From: Sophora flavescens
Taxonomy: Eukaryota; Streptophyta; Magnoliopsida; Fabales; Fabaceae
DNA: 64,000 nucleotides
Assembly (NCBI GenBank): GCA_030762895.1
Contig: CM061070.1
Location: 52,388,648 to 52,452,647, forward strand
Direction: 5' to 3'
The notes below the pieces were generated by a model. The model was not told the origin of the DNA, searched no databases, and was given only the letters and a program-made list of their open reading frames with translations. This document shows, piece after piece, positions 45,301 to 57,556 of this stretch (the first letter of the stretch is position 1; the number at the start of each line of letters is the position of its first letter). The position numbers and the translations under genes were made by a program.

Positions 45301-47048
45301 TTTGTTCTATTGAACATGTCTGCAGTAGGAATAATCATGGACTTAGGTACCCACATTTTCTTGGGTCCTTTTCTGTTAGTATGAGGAGTCTGTGAAGAAT
45401 TCCTTCTCTTTTTGTGGATACACTTAGACGTGATATGTCCAGCTTTTCTACAGAAGGTACATATAGGTTTATTTAAATTAACTGATACAGATTTAACAGT
45501 TATTTTTGAGAACTTTGTTGATCCTTTATGATGTTCTTGACTAGAATAACCTATACCTTCTTTGTTAAGGGAGTGTCTCTGACTTCCCAAAAGTTTAGTC
45601 AGATTATCTCAACTATTAACAAATTTGGCAAGATCTGAGGTGAGCTCTTCTACTTTCTGTTGGAGTTTAACAACTTCTTCATAGGGTAGATTTTCAACTG
45701 AGATCTTAGCTTTAGACTTTTCAGTCTTAAGCATATTGTTCTCTTCAGCTAACTTCTCACACTATTGAGATTTCTGTGTATACTCATTAGAGAGTTTAAC
45801 ATACTATCTCTTGAGGGATTTGAAAGCTTTGGATATACAGTTGGATTCTTCCAATAGTTCATCATAGGCATCACTCAATTTCTCAAGTTCAGAATGTACC
45901 TCAGTTTCTGATTCTGAATCAGTATCTTCCATGAGACAGAGATTTGCTTCAAGCTCCTCTCCTTCACTTTCAGTGGAACTTTCATCAAGATCTTCCCAAG
46001 TGGCCATCATTCCTTTCTTCTTTTTATTGAAGAACTTTTTGAAGGTTTGCTTCTTGAGTTGAGGGTATTCTGCCTTGATGTGACCAGGCTTTTTGCATTC
46101 ATAACACACAATGACATTTCTGTCATTTGAACCACCATCTTTGTTGTATTTTTATTTATTTTAGCGCTTGAAAGGTTTGTCCTTTCTGAAGTTTCTTTTC
46201 TTCCAGAGATTTTTCGCTTTTCTGGTAAGAAGAGATAGTTCATCATCTTCATCATCAGAGTCATCCTCATTTGATTCCTCAGATTCTTCTAAAGATTCAT
46301 CTACTTTGAGAGCTTTCGATGCATATTCCTTAGATGATTTCTTGTCACCTTTGAGAGCAATGGATTTTCTTTTCTTTCCATTAACGTCTTCAATCAGTTC
46401 CTGTTCATGGATCTGAAGGGTGCCAAGAAGCTCATCTAGCTTCATTGTTGATAGATACTTGGTTTGTGACACAGTTGTTACAAGAGGTCTCCATTGTTTT
46501 GGAAGACTTCTAAGAATCTTTTGAATGTGTTCCTCAGTCTTGTAAACTTTTCCTAGAGATTTCAATCCATTGGTTATGGTTTGAAATCTTCCGTACATTT
46601 GGCGAATAGTTTCTCCTTCCATTTTGAACAGTTCATACTTTCTGAACAACATGCTAACTTTGGTCTCCTTGACCTTGTTGGTTCCTTCATGAGCAACAGC
46701 TAGTGAATCCCACATTTCCTTAGCAGATTCACATGCACAGACTTTTTCAAATTCTTCTCTGCTCAAAGCACACATGATTGCATATCTATCTTTGGCATTT
46801 AACTGCCATTTTGTTCTTCAATCAGTGGTCATGTTTGCTTTAGAAACTTCGGATCCTTTGTCATCTTTAGGAACATAGGGACCTTTATCAATGATATCCC
46901 AAAGATCAGATTCAGTGGATTGTAGAAACCACTTCATCTTTTCTTTCCAGTAGATGTAGTCCTCTCCATTGAAGAAAGGAGGTCTCGACATTGAGGATCC
47001 TTCTCCTGCATGGTTCTTGATTGTACTGGCTTCGCCTGCCATTTCCAA
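45301..47048 (-). pseudogene. Copia-2 gag (Sirevirus)
   Basis: ATG at 47048 (MEMAGEASTIKNHAGEGSSM), PPFFNGEDYIYWKEKMKWFL, a stop near 46818, then an open 204 codons: REEFEKVCACESAKEMWDSL, LFRKYELFKMEGETIRQMYG, an acidic stretch and a basic end. A frameshift leads to the first knuckle CYECKKPGHIKAEY (last Cys lost), then EANLCLMEDTDSESETE and a coiled-coil-like region with two stops. The second knuckle CTFCRKAGHITSKC is intact at about 45440. Gag is followed by the protease in an overlapping frame. It forms the particle; here it is broken by about four lesions. Confidence 0.88.
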
Positions 47049-47090
47049 GATCTTTTCCTCTACACTGTTAAGTGCTCAACCCAGAGGCTG

Positions 47091-47103
47091 AACTCTGATA
47101 CCA
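47091..47103 (-). other. Copia-2 primer binding site
   Basis: Minus-strand TGGTATCAGAGTT, matching initiator tRNA-Met, 2 bases from the LTR end at 47106. Confidence 0.9.
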
Positions 47104-47105
47104 AC

Positions 47106-48609
47106 TGAAATAACCGAAGTTAACACAAGAAGGGGGCTTTGAATTGTGTTTACCAACTTTTTAGGAAACTTTTTAAGTTATTTTCGCAAAAATAAGTTTG
47201 ATACAGATCACACACGTATACAGAGAAGGTTAAAACAGAGATTGATATTCACAATATTAACTCCCCAAGTTAAAAGCTTAAATAAATAAATTTTAAACAA
47301 ATTAAAGAGATAGGGGAAGAAGAATATCACTCAAAGGTTTTATACTGGTTCACCCCAAAATCCACAGAGCTACGTCCAGTTTCTTGGCAGCACCAAGTTT
47401 CCACTATAACTGATCAGATTACAGTACAATTATTCTTTTAACACCTAGCCTCTCTAGGCTCAATACTCAGACAAGTATTCGTTTCATACCTAGACTCTTC
47501 ATGCTCAACTCAGTAAGGAGTAAAGGTTTTGTGTAATTAATACAACTTGCAAATATTTCAGATCACACTCAGAGAGTGAAATAAATATGAAGTATGATGA
47601 AAGACTGCGAATTAATATCAAATGATTCAATGAATATTCAACAAAGGAATGAAGAAGTTAATGAAGTCATAAATGCTTCTTGCGCAGTGTTCTTAATGAT
47701 ATTCAACTTCTTTTCTTCATCATCATGGTTTGGTCTATATAAAGACTTCAATCAATTAATTCGTTAGGCACAACTTCAGAAAGTGTGTTCTTTGGTTTGA
47801 GCTTCTGGGACATCATTAATTCCAAAGAGTCGTTCTGTGCATGCATTAAATGCTTAGGAACCTTGAGCTTTGATAAAGTAGTCCAAGAGTACACTTTGTT
47901 CTGAGCAGCTGTTGTTTCAGAGTTGCAGCAGCAGTCTTCTTGTACTTGAAGCAGAGAACTTTCCTCTTTCAGTGCAACACTCAGTTGACTTTCTGGTAAG
48001 TACTTTTACTTTGTACTAAAACAGCTAAAAGGTTACTGCTGTGGCACAGAGGTTGCGTGTTTATTCCTTAAATTCTTGAAACAACGTTCGTTATTCTTTA
48101 TCCTTTGTGCTATTATCTAGAGGTCTTCGAGATCCTTAAGGAAGACATCTTATTTGAATAAGGTTGACTTGGGCTTCATTCTGATAGACGTACACATCAA
48201 TAAATGTAGCAATGTTGAAAATCAGACGGGTGCTTGTGCAGTCCAAAACTAGACGGGTGCTAGTACAGTCCAAAACTAGACGGGTGATTCACCGAGTCTT
48301 CTTTAGACAAACGCTTCTTGCCATGTCAACCACAAGATTAGAATCTTGATTGAGATTTGACTTGGTCTATGTCTGAGTTGACTATTTTTCAGACGAGTGA
48401 GTTTTTAGACAAGTCTAAAAACTGCGCTCTACCATAAAGTAGACGGGTCAAAATTCAAATGAGTGACCATAAGTTTATTTTCCTGTACACTTATCAGACA
48501 TATCAGTAACTTCATATGGTTCAATATTACCATACTTAATCTATTTAGAATCATCAAAACTTAGAGAATTTACACATGGAATGTGTCTCAGACTTATGAG
48601 GTCTCAACA
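47106..48609 (-). mobile_element. Copia-2 right (5') LTR
   Basis: 1,504 bp, TGTTGAGACC to GGTTATTTCA on the minus strand. TATA box at 47735-47747 and an AGACGRGT cluster at 48222-48465, where one 36-base unit is duplicated relative to the left LTR. It preserves the target sequence into which LTR-B inserted in the other LTR. Confidence 0.95.
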
Positions 48610-48614
48610 TAACA

Positions 48615-48936
48615 CGCTTGCAAAATTAACAATGAGAAGGGGTAACCTAAATGTTCTTTTGGGAAATCAAAAGGGAATGTATGACAAAGCTGGTTTGGGT
48701 TATCACCCGAAATTTCATGTAAAATCTTTTAAGAAATTTTTTGGTTCAAGTAACAAGTCCAACAGTCCTTTTGTTAAATGCTTTCATTGTGGTAGAAAAG
48801 GCCACACCGCCTCTATTTGCAACATTAGGAAAAACAAAGGCATGGATATTAAAAATGCATGGATTTCAAAGGGCTTATTTCTCAAGACTAATGTTCAAGG
48901 ACCCAAAATGGTTTGGGTACCAAAAGTCAAAACATG
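48615..48936 (+). pseudogene. Copia-1 gag, 3' part
   Basis: Continues the frame interrupted at 23585: LAKLTMRRGNLNVLLGNQKG, KAGLGYHPKFHVKSFKK, an intact knuckle CFHCGRKGHTASIC, and KMVWVPKVKT before the stop. The same KMWVPK-type end is present in Copia-2 gag. A short decayed protease stretch follows at 48976-49100 (GRSKHMTGNKSKF). Confidence 0.88.
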
Positions 48937-49100
48937 ATTCTGTTTTGCAGGAGTGCGTGAAGACCAAGAACAAAAATTAGAATCTCAATATGGTCGTTCA
49001 AAGCACATGACGGGGAACAAATCCAAATTTTCCTTTTCGTAACACAAAAATGGTAGTTATGTTTTCTATGGTGACTACAGTAAAGGGTATGAGGTAGAGT

Positions 49101-50184
49101 TTGTTTCATTTAAATTTATGATCATGACTCATGAGTTTAATTGACAAAAAAAACCAAGTTAATTGAACAATAAATTGAAAATGTCTATATTGTTAGCTTG
49201 GATGACCTTCCTTAAAAGAATGTATGCTTATCATGTTATTCACCTTGTTATCTATAATCTGTGTATTAAGTATGACTATTTTTCGAGTCATAATCGATTA
49301 TATGATAGTCATAATCGATTACGCTTGGTCGAGGAGCAAAAAGCCAAAAGTCAGAATGCCTCTGATCGATTAGCATAATCGATTATGCACACAGACATTT
49401 TCTTCCGAAGGGTCCAAATCGTTACATAATCGATTATGCAACGAACCTTGAAATGAATCGATTATATAGCCGATTTCGTGAAAGGAAAAAGTCATGCACT
49501 CAACTTATGATTAGTTATTGTACATCTTGATAAACCTCATGAGAAATAACTATACTTGCATGTTAGAACCTTTTTCATGACTAACTCTTAGATTTTTTTT
49601 TAAAAATGTCTTTCATCATCATACATGCTTGTAATGCTTCAAATTTTTAATTAAATCAAATCAAGCTAAGATTTTAATTCTATCATTGATGATTGGTGAC
49701 ATTAAATGTTTTAATTTACCCTTTTCTCCAATGCCTTAGAAAAATGAAATATTAATGTGAAAATTTATTTTCGAAAGGGGGAGAAATATTTGCATGCTTA
49801 AGGAAAATAGGAATCCAAAATCATACACTTGCTAAAAAAAAGGAAAATTTATCTTTAAATGTTCTTTTACTATTCTAGTACGTGCTTCCGAATACATAGT
49901 TGGAGTTACACTGATGCCTACATATCTTTTTGTCTATAATTCTTGCCTAGATATATGCCTTGCTTTATCAGTACTTTTTCCCGCTTTTTGATAATGCCAA
50001 AAGGGGGAGAGTTATATGATTGCATGTTTCAGGGGCAGTGGATTTGAATGTATGAATAAAGTTCGAGGGGGAGTAGAGCATAAAAATACGCTTAGAACTA
50101 TGATATATCTTATTTGTTTGCTCTAACCCATTTCTTAAGCAAATTCCTCCAAGAGATGTTTGTCATCATAAAAAAGGGGGAGAT
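49101..50184 (+). other. Copia-1 3' non-coding region with four polypurine tracts
   Basis: All of pol after the protease is missing. Repeated tracts are AAAGGGGGAGAAA (49775), AAAAGGGGGAGAG (49997), CGAGGGGGAGTAG (50066) and AAAAAAGGGGGAGA just before the LTR (50170-50183). ATCGATTA palindromes occur at 49290-49475. No gene. Confidence 0.82.
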
Positions 50185-51638
50185 TGTAAATTAATGCCTT
50201 GACAGGTACTTTGTTTTGATGATTGACAAAAGAAAAAGGTCCGGAACGACTAAATAGCAAAAAGCGGAAAGTCAAAAAGCAAGCAAGTACAAGGGACAAA
50301 ATGGGAATTTCAGTATTTGTATTGATTGTTTTAGAAAAGTGTGTAAATAGTAAGTAGAGTTCTCAATTTAATATTGGTCTCACACACACACATTTAACAT
50401 GTGCTTTAAAGATTTAACATGTGCTTAAAAGAATTAACATGTGCTTAAAACTGACAATTAATTGGTTCTTAATGGGTAATCATTTTCTTAATTGTCAAGG
50501 TTTTCAAATTCAAATTTATACGTGCCATAATCGATTATGGTAATCCAATAATCGATTATGAGTCGAGATTAAAAGGCTTTAAATGATTTTAATGAGTAAT
50601 TATGATATTAAAGTCGTTAAGTTTTGAATTTAAATTAGAATAATCAACTATATAATATGTATAATCGATTATGCCCTCAATCAGAAACCCTGTAATCGAT
50701 TATATAATCGATTATGGTTTTTTATATGAAAGTCAGTGGACCCGTAATCGATTAATATAATCGATTATGCCTATCCTGTCAAAGTGAGCGTTTCCTGAAA
50801 TTGGTTTAAATAATCGATTATGAGAATGTAATAACCGATTATGCTGCGATAAAAATGAATTTTAATGAGGCTTTACCTATTTTCTTTGGGCCAACACTTC
50901 TCACTTATAAAAGAAAACTTAGGCAGCCATCATAGACAAAACTCTACTATTTCTTTGTGCTAAAAACTATGATAAACATATTCTCTACTATTTCTCCTTT
51001 ACTATCACTTTGACCATATTATCTTGAGAGTTCTACACACCATATAGGTGTTATTGTACTTGTTCTTCAATTTGTTTAATCAGCACTATTAAGAGTGCAT
51101 TTGTTGGTAAGAGTTGTGTGACTCAAACCCTTCTTTTCTACGCCAAGTTTGCAAGAAAGGTGATATCTCTTGTGGTGTTTCTTGGATGTGATTTCCAAGT
51201 GTTTACAAGGGAGTTGATATTCCTTGTGGTTGACAAGAGAGGTGATATCTCTTGGGTTATTATCTTGAGGCTCTTTCACTAGGGGAGGTGATATCCCTGG
51301 TCTGTGAGGAGTGCTCTCTATTGTAAAAGTTCTAGTAGATCCTGTTTAAAAACTAGAGTTGATTGAAAACCCTGGGTGGTATTGCCTTGGGGACTGGACA
51401 GAGGCCACGTGGGTAGTGTGTGGCCGAACCAGGATATATCACTGTGTTCATCTTCTCATTCCTTATCTCTTTATTTCTGCATTTAACTTTTGCTCAAAGG
51501 TTTTTATTTGCACGCGACGTTTACAAATTGCTTTGCAAAGTATTTTAAAAGGATTATAATTTTAATTTGTTAAAGTTTTTGAAAAACACAGTACACACAC
51601 AATTCACCCCCTCTTGTGTTTGGAATCACTTATCAACA
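50185..51638 (+). mobile_element. Copia-1 3' LTR
   Basis: 1,454 bp from TGTAAATTAATGCC to CACTTATCAACA. A palindrome array of ATCGATTA at 50525-50850 lies before a TATA box (CTTATAAAAG at 50895). The right flank is LINE-1 coding sequence. Confidence 0.93.
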
Positions 51639-53267
51639 TGCTTTTATACAGCTTCCAAGTCTATCTTTGGCCAGTCAATCTTCTCAATATTCTTTACAAA
51701 AGCATAAGGAATTTCATTTGGGCTGGAGATACTTCCACTAGAAAGCTTGTTGATGTGGCTTGGAAAAGAGTTTGGACTCCTTATGTTGAGGGAGGGCTTG
51801 GAATCAAATCTCTTAGAACTTTAAATAAAGAAGCCTTGCTCAAGCTAACATGGGAATTGGTTGCTTCTGATATGGAATGGGAAACATTCTTAAGAGCTAG
51901 GTTCCTTCATCATGACAAGCCAATGATCAGGTACATCAAGTCTTCATTTTGGTCTAGATTTAAGCAGCACTTGAAGTCAGTATTATCATCTTCCATTTGG
52001 TTGATTGGAGATGGGCATGACATAAATTTCTGGCTTGATAACTGGTTATCCAAACCTTTGGTAGAAGTGTTTAACATTCCTGATCATATTCATATTTCTT
52101 TGGCTGCTGTAGTGGCTGACTTTATAGAAGATAGTAAATGGATTGTTCCTGAAGAATTGCTCTCCAGATTGACTTCTGCAGGCTTTCATCTGTATCAAAT
52201 TCCAATCCCTCAATTCCCTGCAAAGGATAATCTAAGCTGGATGAACTCAAATTCGGGATCTCTCACTCTTAACGAAGCTTACTTCATCTTCAATCCTTCT
52301 CATCCCCATGTTGATTGGCACAGATTTATTTGGAACCCTCTAATTCCCCCATCTAAGTCTTTGGTAACATGGAGGTTGATCCACAATAAGCTCCCCACTG
52401 ATGAGAAATTATAGAAAAAGGGGATGCATCTTAGTTTGAATATGCAGCTTATGCTACAAGTGTGCCGAGTCAACAAAACATCTCCTTTTTTACTACCCCT
52501 TTTCGAAATCCTTACGAACTTCGCATGGTACAGTGATTAATTACAATATTGATTCATCATCCTTAACCTCCATTTTCAAGACTTGCTCTAAAGGATGGAG
52601 CCCTCAAGTCTTTGACATTTTGTCTTCTACCATAATTAATATCATCTGGGCTATATGGTTCTCTAGAAATAAGACAAAATTTGACAATAAAAAGGTTTCC
52701 TCCAGAGCTGCTATTGCCATGATTATATCCTTTTCATCTCTTTCAGGCAACCTCTCTAGTAAGTGTATGCATCCTTCTAGTGGGGAATCATCAATCCTGA
52801 ACACCTTTAAGGTGGCTGGTCATGTAGGAAAGGCCTCTAACATCATCCCAATTTATTGGTTCACTCCCTCTAATGGTTGGATAAAAGTTAAAACTGATGG
52901 GGAAGCCAAAGGAAGCCCTGGTCAAGCTGGTGGTGGTGCAATCTTCACAGATAGCAGTGGATCAGTTTTAGGTTGCTTTGCTGATTTCTATGGAGCTCAA
53001 GATACTTTTCATGCTGAGTTGTTTGCGGCAATAACAGCTATGGATACAGCTTGGAGGATGGGATGGTCAAGTCTTTGGCTTGAATGCGACTCTTCTCTTG
53101 TTGTCCAAGCAACCTCTTCTCCGGATATGGTTCCTTGGAACATAAGGAATAAATGGAAAAATTGCCTTAAGCTTTATCCAGCTTTAAATTTCAAAGTTAC
53201 TCATATATATAGGGAAGGAAATTGTTGTGCCGACAAATTTGCAAACTATGGGGTGGATGCAAAATGA
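51639..53267 (+). pseudogene. LINE-1: end of ORF2 with RNase H
   Basis: Begins inside ORF2 where Copia-1 inserted: SFQVYLWPVNLLNILYKSI, FIWAGDTSTRKLVDVAWKRV, PYVEGGLGIKSLRTLNKEAL, GDGHDINFWLDNWL. After a TAG at about 52413 and a frameshift comes the zinc-binding reverse-transcriptase-associated domain (LCYKCAESTKHLLFYYPF). Then an open frame 52533-53267 gives a complete RNase H: VKTDGEAKG, FHAELFAAITAMDTAWR, LECDSSLVVQA and CCADKFANYGVDAK, so the Asp-Glu-Asp-Asp set is present. L1-type plant LINE. The 5' part is not adjacent; it was lost with the left end of Copia-1. Confidence 0.9.
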
Positions 53268-53560
53268 TGCTCTTGGTGGGATTCAATCCCTGAGTTTATA
53301 AAGCCATATTTTTTCCATTATAGATGGGGTCTGCCTATGTATAGATTTTGTTGAGACTTTCTTTCCTTCATGGTTCTGCCCGTCATGTTTTTGTATTCTT
53401 TATTTTTTCTCTATTAATAAAATTTGGTATGCTGCAAATGATTGATAAAGCTTGCGGTGCCAACCTAGTTGGGATGTATTGCTTTATAGTGATGCTTTTG
53501 TATACCATTCTTGTTTGTTTAAAAAAAATTCATGAATTGTGTTTAAGAACACTAGGCCCC
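53268..53560 (+). other. LINE-1 3' UTR
   Basis: T-rich, non-coding, with TCTATTAATAAAATTTGG at about 53409 as a likely polyadenylation region. There is a short A run near 53521 but no clear long poly(A) tail. Confidence 0.55.
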
Positions 53561-55430
53561 AACTTGCTTTTATTATGAAATAAATTATGTTTTAGTGCAT
53601 TAGAGATGTTCATTGACGATTTCTTAGGTTAATTTCATATTTCTATGACTAAATTGGTTTTCCCCATTTTTTTTAGTGAACTGTAAAACCCGAATCAGTT
53701 TTTAAGTGAAAAACTAAGGAATTGGATCATCTCCTGTAACATGATGGTCATGTTAGAGATATATAGACACATCTTTTAATATACATGGACCCACCAATTA
53801 CAATTTTAAAATTTTGTTTCTTTCTCTCTCCAACAGGAGAGAATCCTATTTTATGTAAACATGAGAGAATCCAAATCCAAAAACTAATGTTGTTTCTTAG
53901 TTAAATCAATTATTTAAGTTGCACAAACTTGTATTTTGTGATGATAAATTATTGATTTTGGTTTTGTTTGCTATTGGTTATGTTGATGGCCAATTTTCTT
54001 CTATGTGGTTGTGACTGTCATGCTTGGAGGAGCATGATTTGCATTTCTGTGAGCTGTCAGGAGTTGCCTGCGCCTAGTAGTGAAATGCCAAAGGAACCCC
54101 AGAATGTCATGCTAGGTGGGGAAAGATAATACATTAGGTATAGTATAGGTTTTAATGCGGGTTTAGTATATATGCTTAGGAATATTCATGAAATGAATTG
54201 TTTGGGGTTTGTTATTATAACTTGCTTGATTATAACTGCGTTGATTGCATTTGTGAATTATATTTGTATGATTGAGATTTTATCTGATGCTATGTCTGAG
54301 ATATTTGTGTTGTTTGAAATGACTGTTTTTGCTGCTTTTGGTTGTTTCTTCTGGCTTGGGATTAGAAATAAGGGACCCCATTATTCCCTTAGGACTTAAA
54401 TCATGTACGATGTTGTTGGATGAAAAAGGCAACAAGAGTAGAGCAGTAATGTGTGTGTGAAGAGGCGTCAGGGAACCTTGAAGGCATATTAGTTTATTAA
54501 AATTATTTTATTAGCATATAGGTATGATTCTCCAAGAATATGGATGAATTCTAGAAGCAATTTTGTCCTAGTGCAAGTTTATTAGACTAAGGTTTGTTGG
54601 ACTTATGTTTTAAAGTAATTGCTAATTATGAAACAAGGTATAATGCCAATATAATTCTATGGACTGTATAAGTTGAGTATGATGACCGTAATGGGTAGAT
54701 GGACAAGATGAATTGATCATGATGTGCATTAATATGGGTTCCAAGAGTTATCAAGACAACGTGGTATAATAAGGGAATGGTGTCTTATTACAATTGTGGG
54801 TAAGTTGAAAGGTTGATATTATAGTAATAGAGTTCCTTTAAAGTGGAATGTTGTATGTGTAAGGAAATAATTAATAGGAGTAGGCTTAGACTATGGGAAT
54901 CATGAAAGATAGTAATAAGACTTAAGATGGATAGTAATAAGAGGCATTAAAGTGTGTTATGAAAAGGAATGTGGACATCGTTTTATGTTGTTTACGATTA
55001 CGATGAGGGATATGTTCACGAAATCATGTAATAATGATGGAATTATATGTGGGTATAATACTTTAAGGTTATGAAATAGATATTATAATTATATGATAGG
55101 TACGAGGAGGTGTGGTTTTATTAGTTATGTTTGATGGTAAAAAGTGTGTTGTGAGCTTGATGTGTATTTCTTGTATGAAAGTAATGATAGTCTTGTTTTG
55201 ACCATGATGTGGTATCATTTGCGAATTTTTGCCTAAGGTTCAAATTCGAGAACCTTGTTTATTCTTGAATTTTCTGGACATTAAGCGTCAATTCGATTTC
55301 GATGTAATTGGGCTCTAAGTATAAGTCTATCGGTGCAATCGTTAAGTCGCTTAGGGACTTTTGTTTACGTGCATTTATTTCCGGACTTAGATTCAGGAGG
55401 TGTTGGAATGTTATTATTAGTTGGTATCAA
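53561..55430. other. AT-rich stretch without recognised genes
   Basis: No homology recognised by eye. The 75-codon hydrophobic frame at 54172-54399 (ITCLIITALIAFVNYICMIE) has no supporting motif. Wording near 55200-55380 resembles gypsy leader DNA, so degraded LTR sequence is likely. Confidence 0.45.
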
Positions 55431-55433
55431 CTC

Positions 55434-56352
55434 TCTATTTATTGAATTTATGAATTCAATCTTATCCTCTCTCTATGCAACGGATAATTCCTGTCTAGAC
55501 AATGGCCTTATATAGAAAGTGATTCCTAATCTAGTCAAACCTGAAGATAATGCAATACTTACCAACATTCCAACCTTTGATGAGGTAAAAACTGCAGTCT
55601 TTACTATGAATGCATTAGGTGCTCCAGGCCCTGATGGATTTGGTGGATCTTTCTGCCAATCCTTTTGGCATTAATTGGTGAGGATGTATATAAATCTGTC
55701 CTGCAATTTTTCTCTCAGAATTGGATTTTACCAGGCCTAAATTCGAATCTAGTGGCCTTAATTCCCAAATTTCCTGAAGCAGATAGGATTGGTGACTTTA
55801 GGCCTATAACCCTTGCAAATTTTCAGTTCAAAATCATAAAAAAAAATTTCTAGCAGATAGGCTCTCCTTAGCAAAGAGGCTTTGTGAAAGGCAGAAACAT
55901 CTCTGAATGCATATCTCTAGCTTCTGAAGCAATCAATATGCTGGACAACAAAACTTATGGAGGGAATTTGGAAATCAAATTTGATATCAAGAAAGCATTT
56001 GACACCCTTGATTGGCATTTCTTGTTGAAAGTTCTGTCAACATTTGGTTTCCATAGTAAATTTTGTAATTAGGTTGAAACCATCCTCAAGTCAGCTAGGC
56101 TGTCCTTTCTAGTTAATGGTCACTCAGTTGGTTACTTGCATTGCAAGAGGGGAGTTAGACAAGGTGATCCATTGTCACCTCTACTTTTTTGCATAGTTGG
56201 AGAGGTTCTTAGTTGGAGCATTATCTACCTTATGCAAAATAACCAAATGCAGCAAATGTCTGGCCATAGAGGTTTTGTATCTCTTTCTCACATTCTTTAT
56301 GTAGATGATATTATGGTTTTCAACAGAGGAACTAAAAAGAGCATTACAGCGT
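55434..56352 (+). pseudogene. LINE-2: ORF2 reverse transcriptase fragment
   Basis: Matches 60890-61810 of LINE-3 in order: EFMNSILSSLYATDNSCLDN, a stop, then FDEVKTAVFTMNALGAPGPD, a frameshift, NSNLVALIPKFPEADRIGDF, RPITLANFQFKIIKK, a gap, GRNISECISLASEAINMLDN, FDIKKAFDTLDW, RGVRQGDPLSPLLFCIVGEV, and the intact box YVDDIMVF. It breaks at RGTKKSI where the reverse gypsy LTR starts. Several frameshifts. Confidence 0.88.
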
Positions 56353-57483
56353 GAAAAATTTGATTTAAGCCTTCTTAATTAATTTCTTATTCGCACGCTT
56401 AGCGTGAAAAATATGTAAAAATTAAAAACTTAATTTATAAAAATACAACTTCATATACTTAACACATTACACCATGGTTATGTTATACATACACACATAT
56501 GTCTTACTATAATTACACAAAACACTGTTTAGGGTATCCTCTCAGTAGGATCCCTTATAGGCATATACTTAAACAAAATGTTATTTAGCGGAACAAAATA
56601 TAAAGTCCTTCAAAAGACACGCTGGCCATGCTATCTATACTTTATCACCATAGGTCACAGCTCGACCTCCAGTTTCCTGTTCATAGGGAGTTCCATCCAA
56701 CTCCTCCTCATTCAGCTCATCCGCAGGGTCTTCTCGTACGATTCCATAATAAATAAAATACAATGTACATAAAACACAGGAGATAAGAAACAGTTATATC
56801 ATCAAAAGTTGAAAAGAATCATAGTATATAATATAACAAAAGCTACAGACAATCATCACTCCAAATCCACCTAAATCCTAAATTAACAATATCATTCTCT
56901 ACCCTCAACTCATGCAATCTAAACCTTTATGATGATGTGGCCATCTCTGCTCCTGTCATGTTAGTCAGTAGTCCAGAACGGTCTGAGGTCAAGAACTCGG
57001 TGCGCCCTTATTCCCTTATCTCTCGTAGGGAATAAAGCATTTAGCACAGTGTGTGCCACTAATCCCCCATTGGAAATAGCACATAAGCACAAAATACCTA
57101 TTAACTCAGTGCACCCCTATTCCCTAATCTCTAATAGGAATAGTGCAGAAGCACAGTGTGCCACTATTTCCTCCATTGGAAATATAGCGTAAGCACAAAA
57201 TACCTTTTAACTCGGTGCGCCCCTATTCCCTAATCTCTAATAGGAATAGTGCTTTAAGCACAGTGTGCTTCACTAATCCCCCATTAGAAATAGCACATAA
57301 GCACAAAGACATGGTAACTCTATCCTCGATAGGATAATCAGAACAACGCGTTAAGGACTAAAAGAGTATTACGATAGTCTATCTCGACATCAATATCCGT
57401 AGGTCACTCACCGGCAATATCCGATATCTCAAAATAGGATATCTTGACCTCGTGTGTTCCACTCACACGACTGTGAACAACAA

Positions 57484-57556
<73 letters not shown>

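Larger units (their letters stand above)
23586..48609 (-). mobile_element. Copia-2: Sirevirus element in reverse, with nested inserts
   Basis: The right (5') LTR is 47106-48609 and the left (3') LTR is 23586-23619 plus 34833-36262. The termini are TGTTGAGACC and GGTTATTTCA on the minus strand. A perfect TAACA duplication (23581-23585 and 48610-48614) splits Copia-1 gag, whose frame matches across the two sides. Order on the minus strand: LTR, primer site, gag with two zinc knuckles, protease, integrase, RT, RNase H, a third ORF, several polypurine tracts, LTR. The third ORF and repeated tracts are Sirevirus (Maximus/SIRE) traits. About 25 kb including inserts. Confidence 0.95.

Noticed and set aside
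49163..49378. 71-codon frame with SHNRL repeats
   Set aside because: The repeats are translated ATCGATTA palindromes in Sirevirus non-coding DNA.
54172..54399. 75-codon hydrophobic frame as a small membrane protein
   Set aside because: AT-rich DNA gives hydrophobic translations by chance. No homologous copy or promoter seen.
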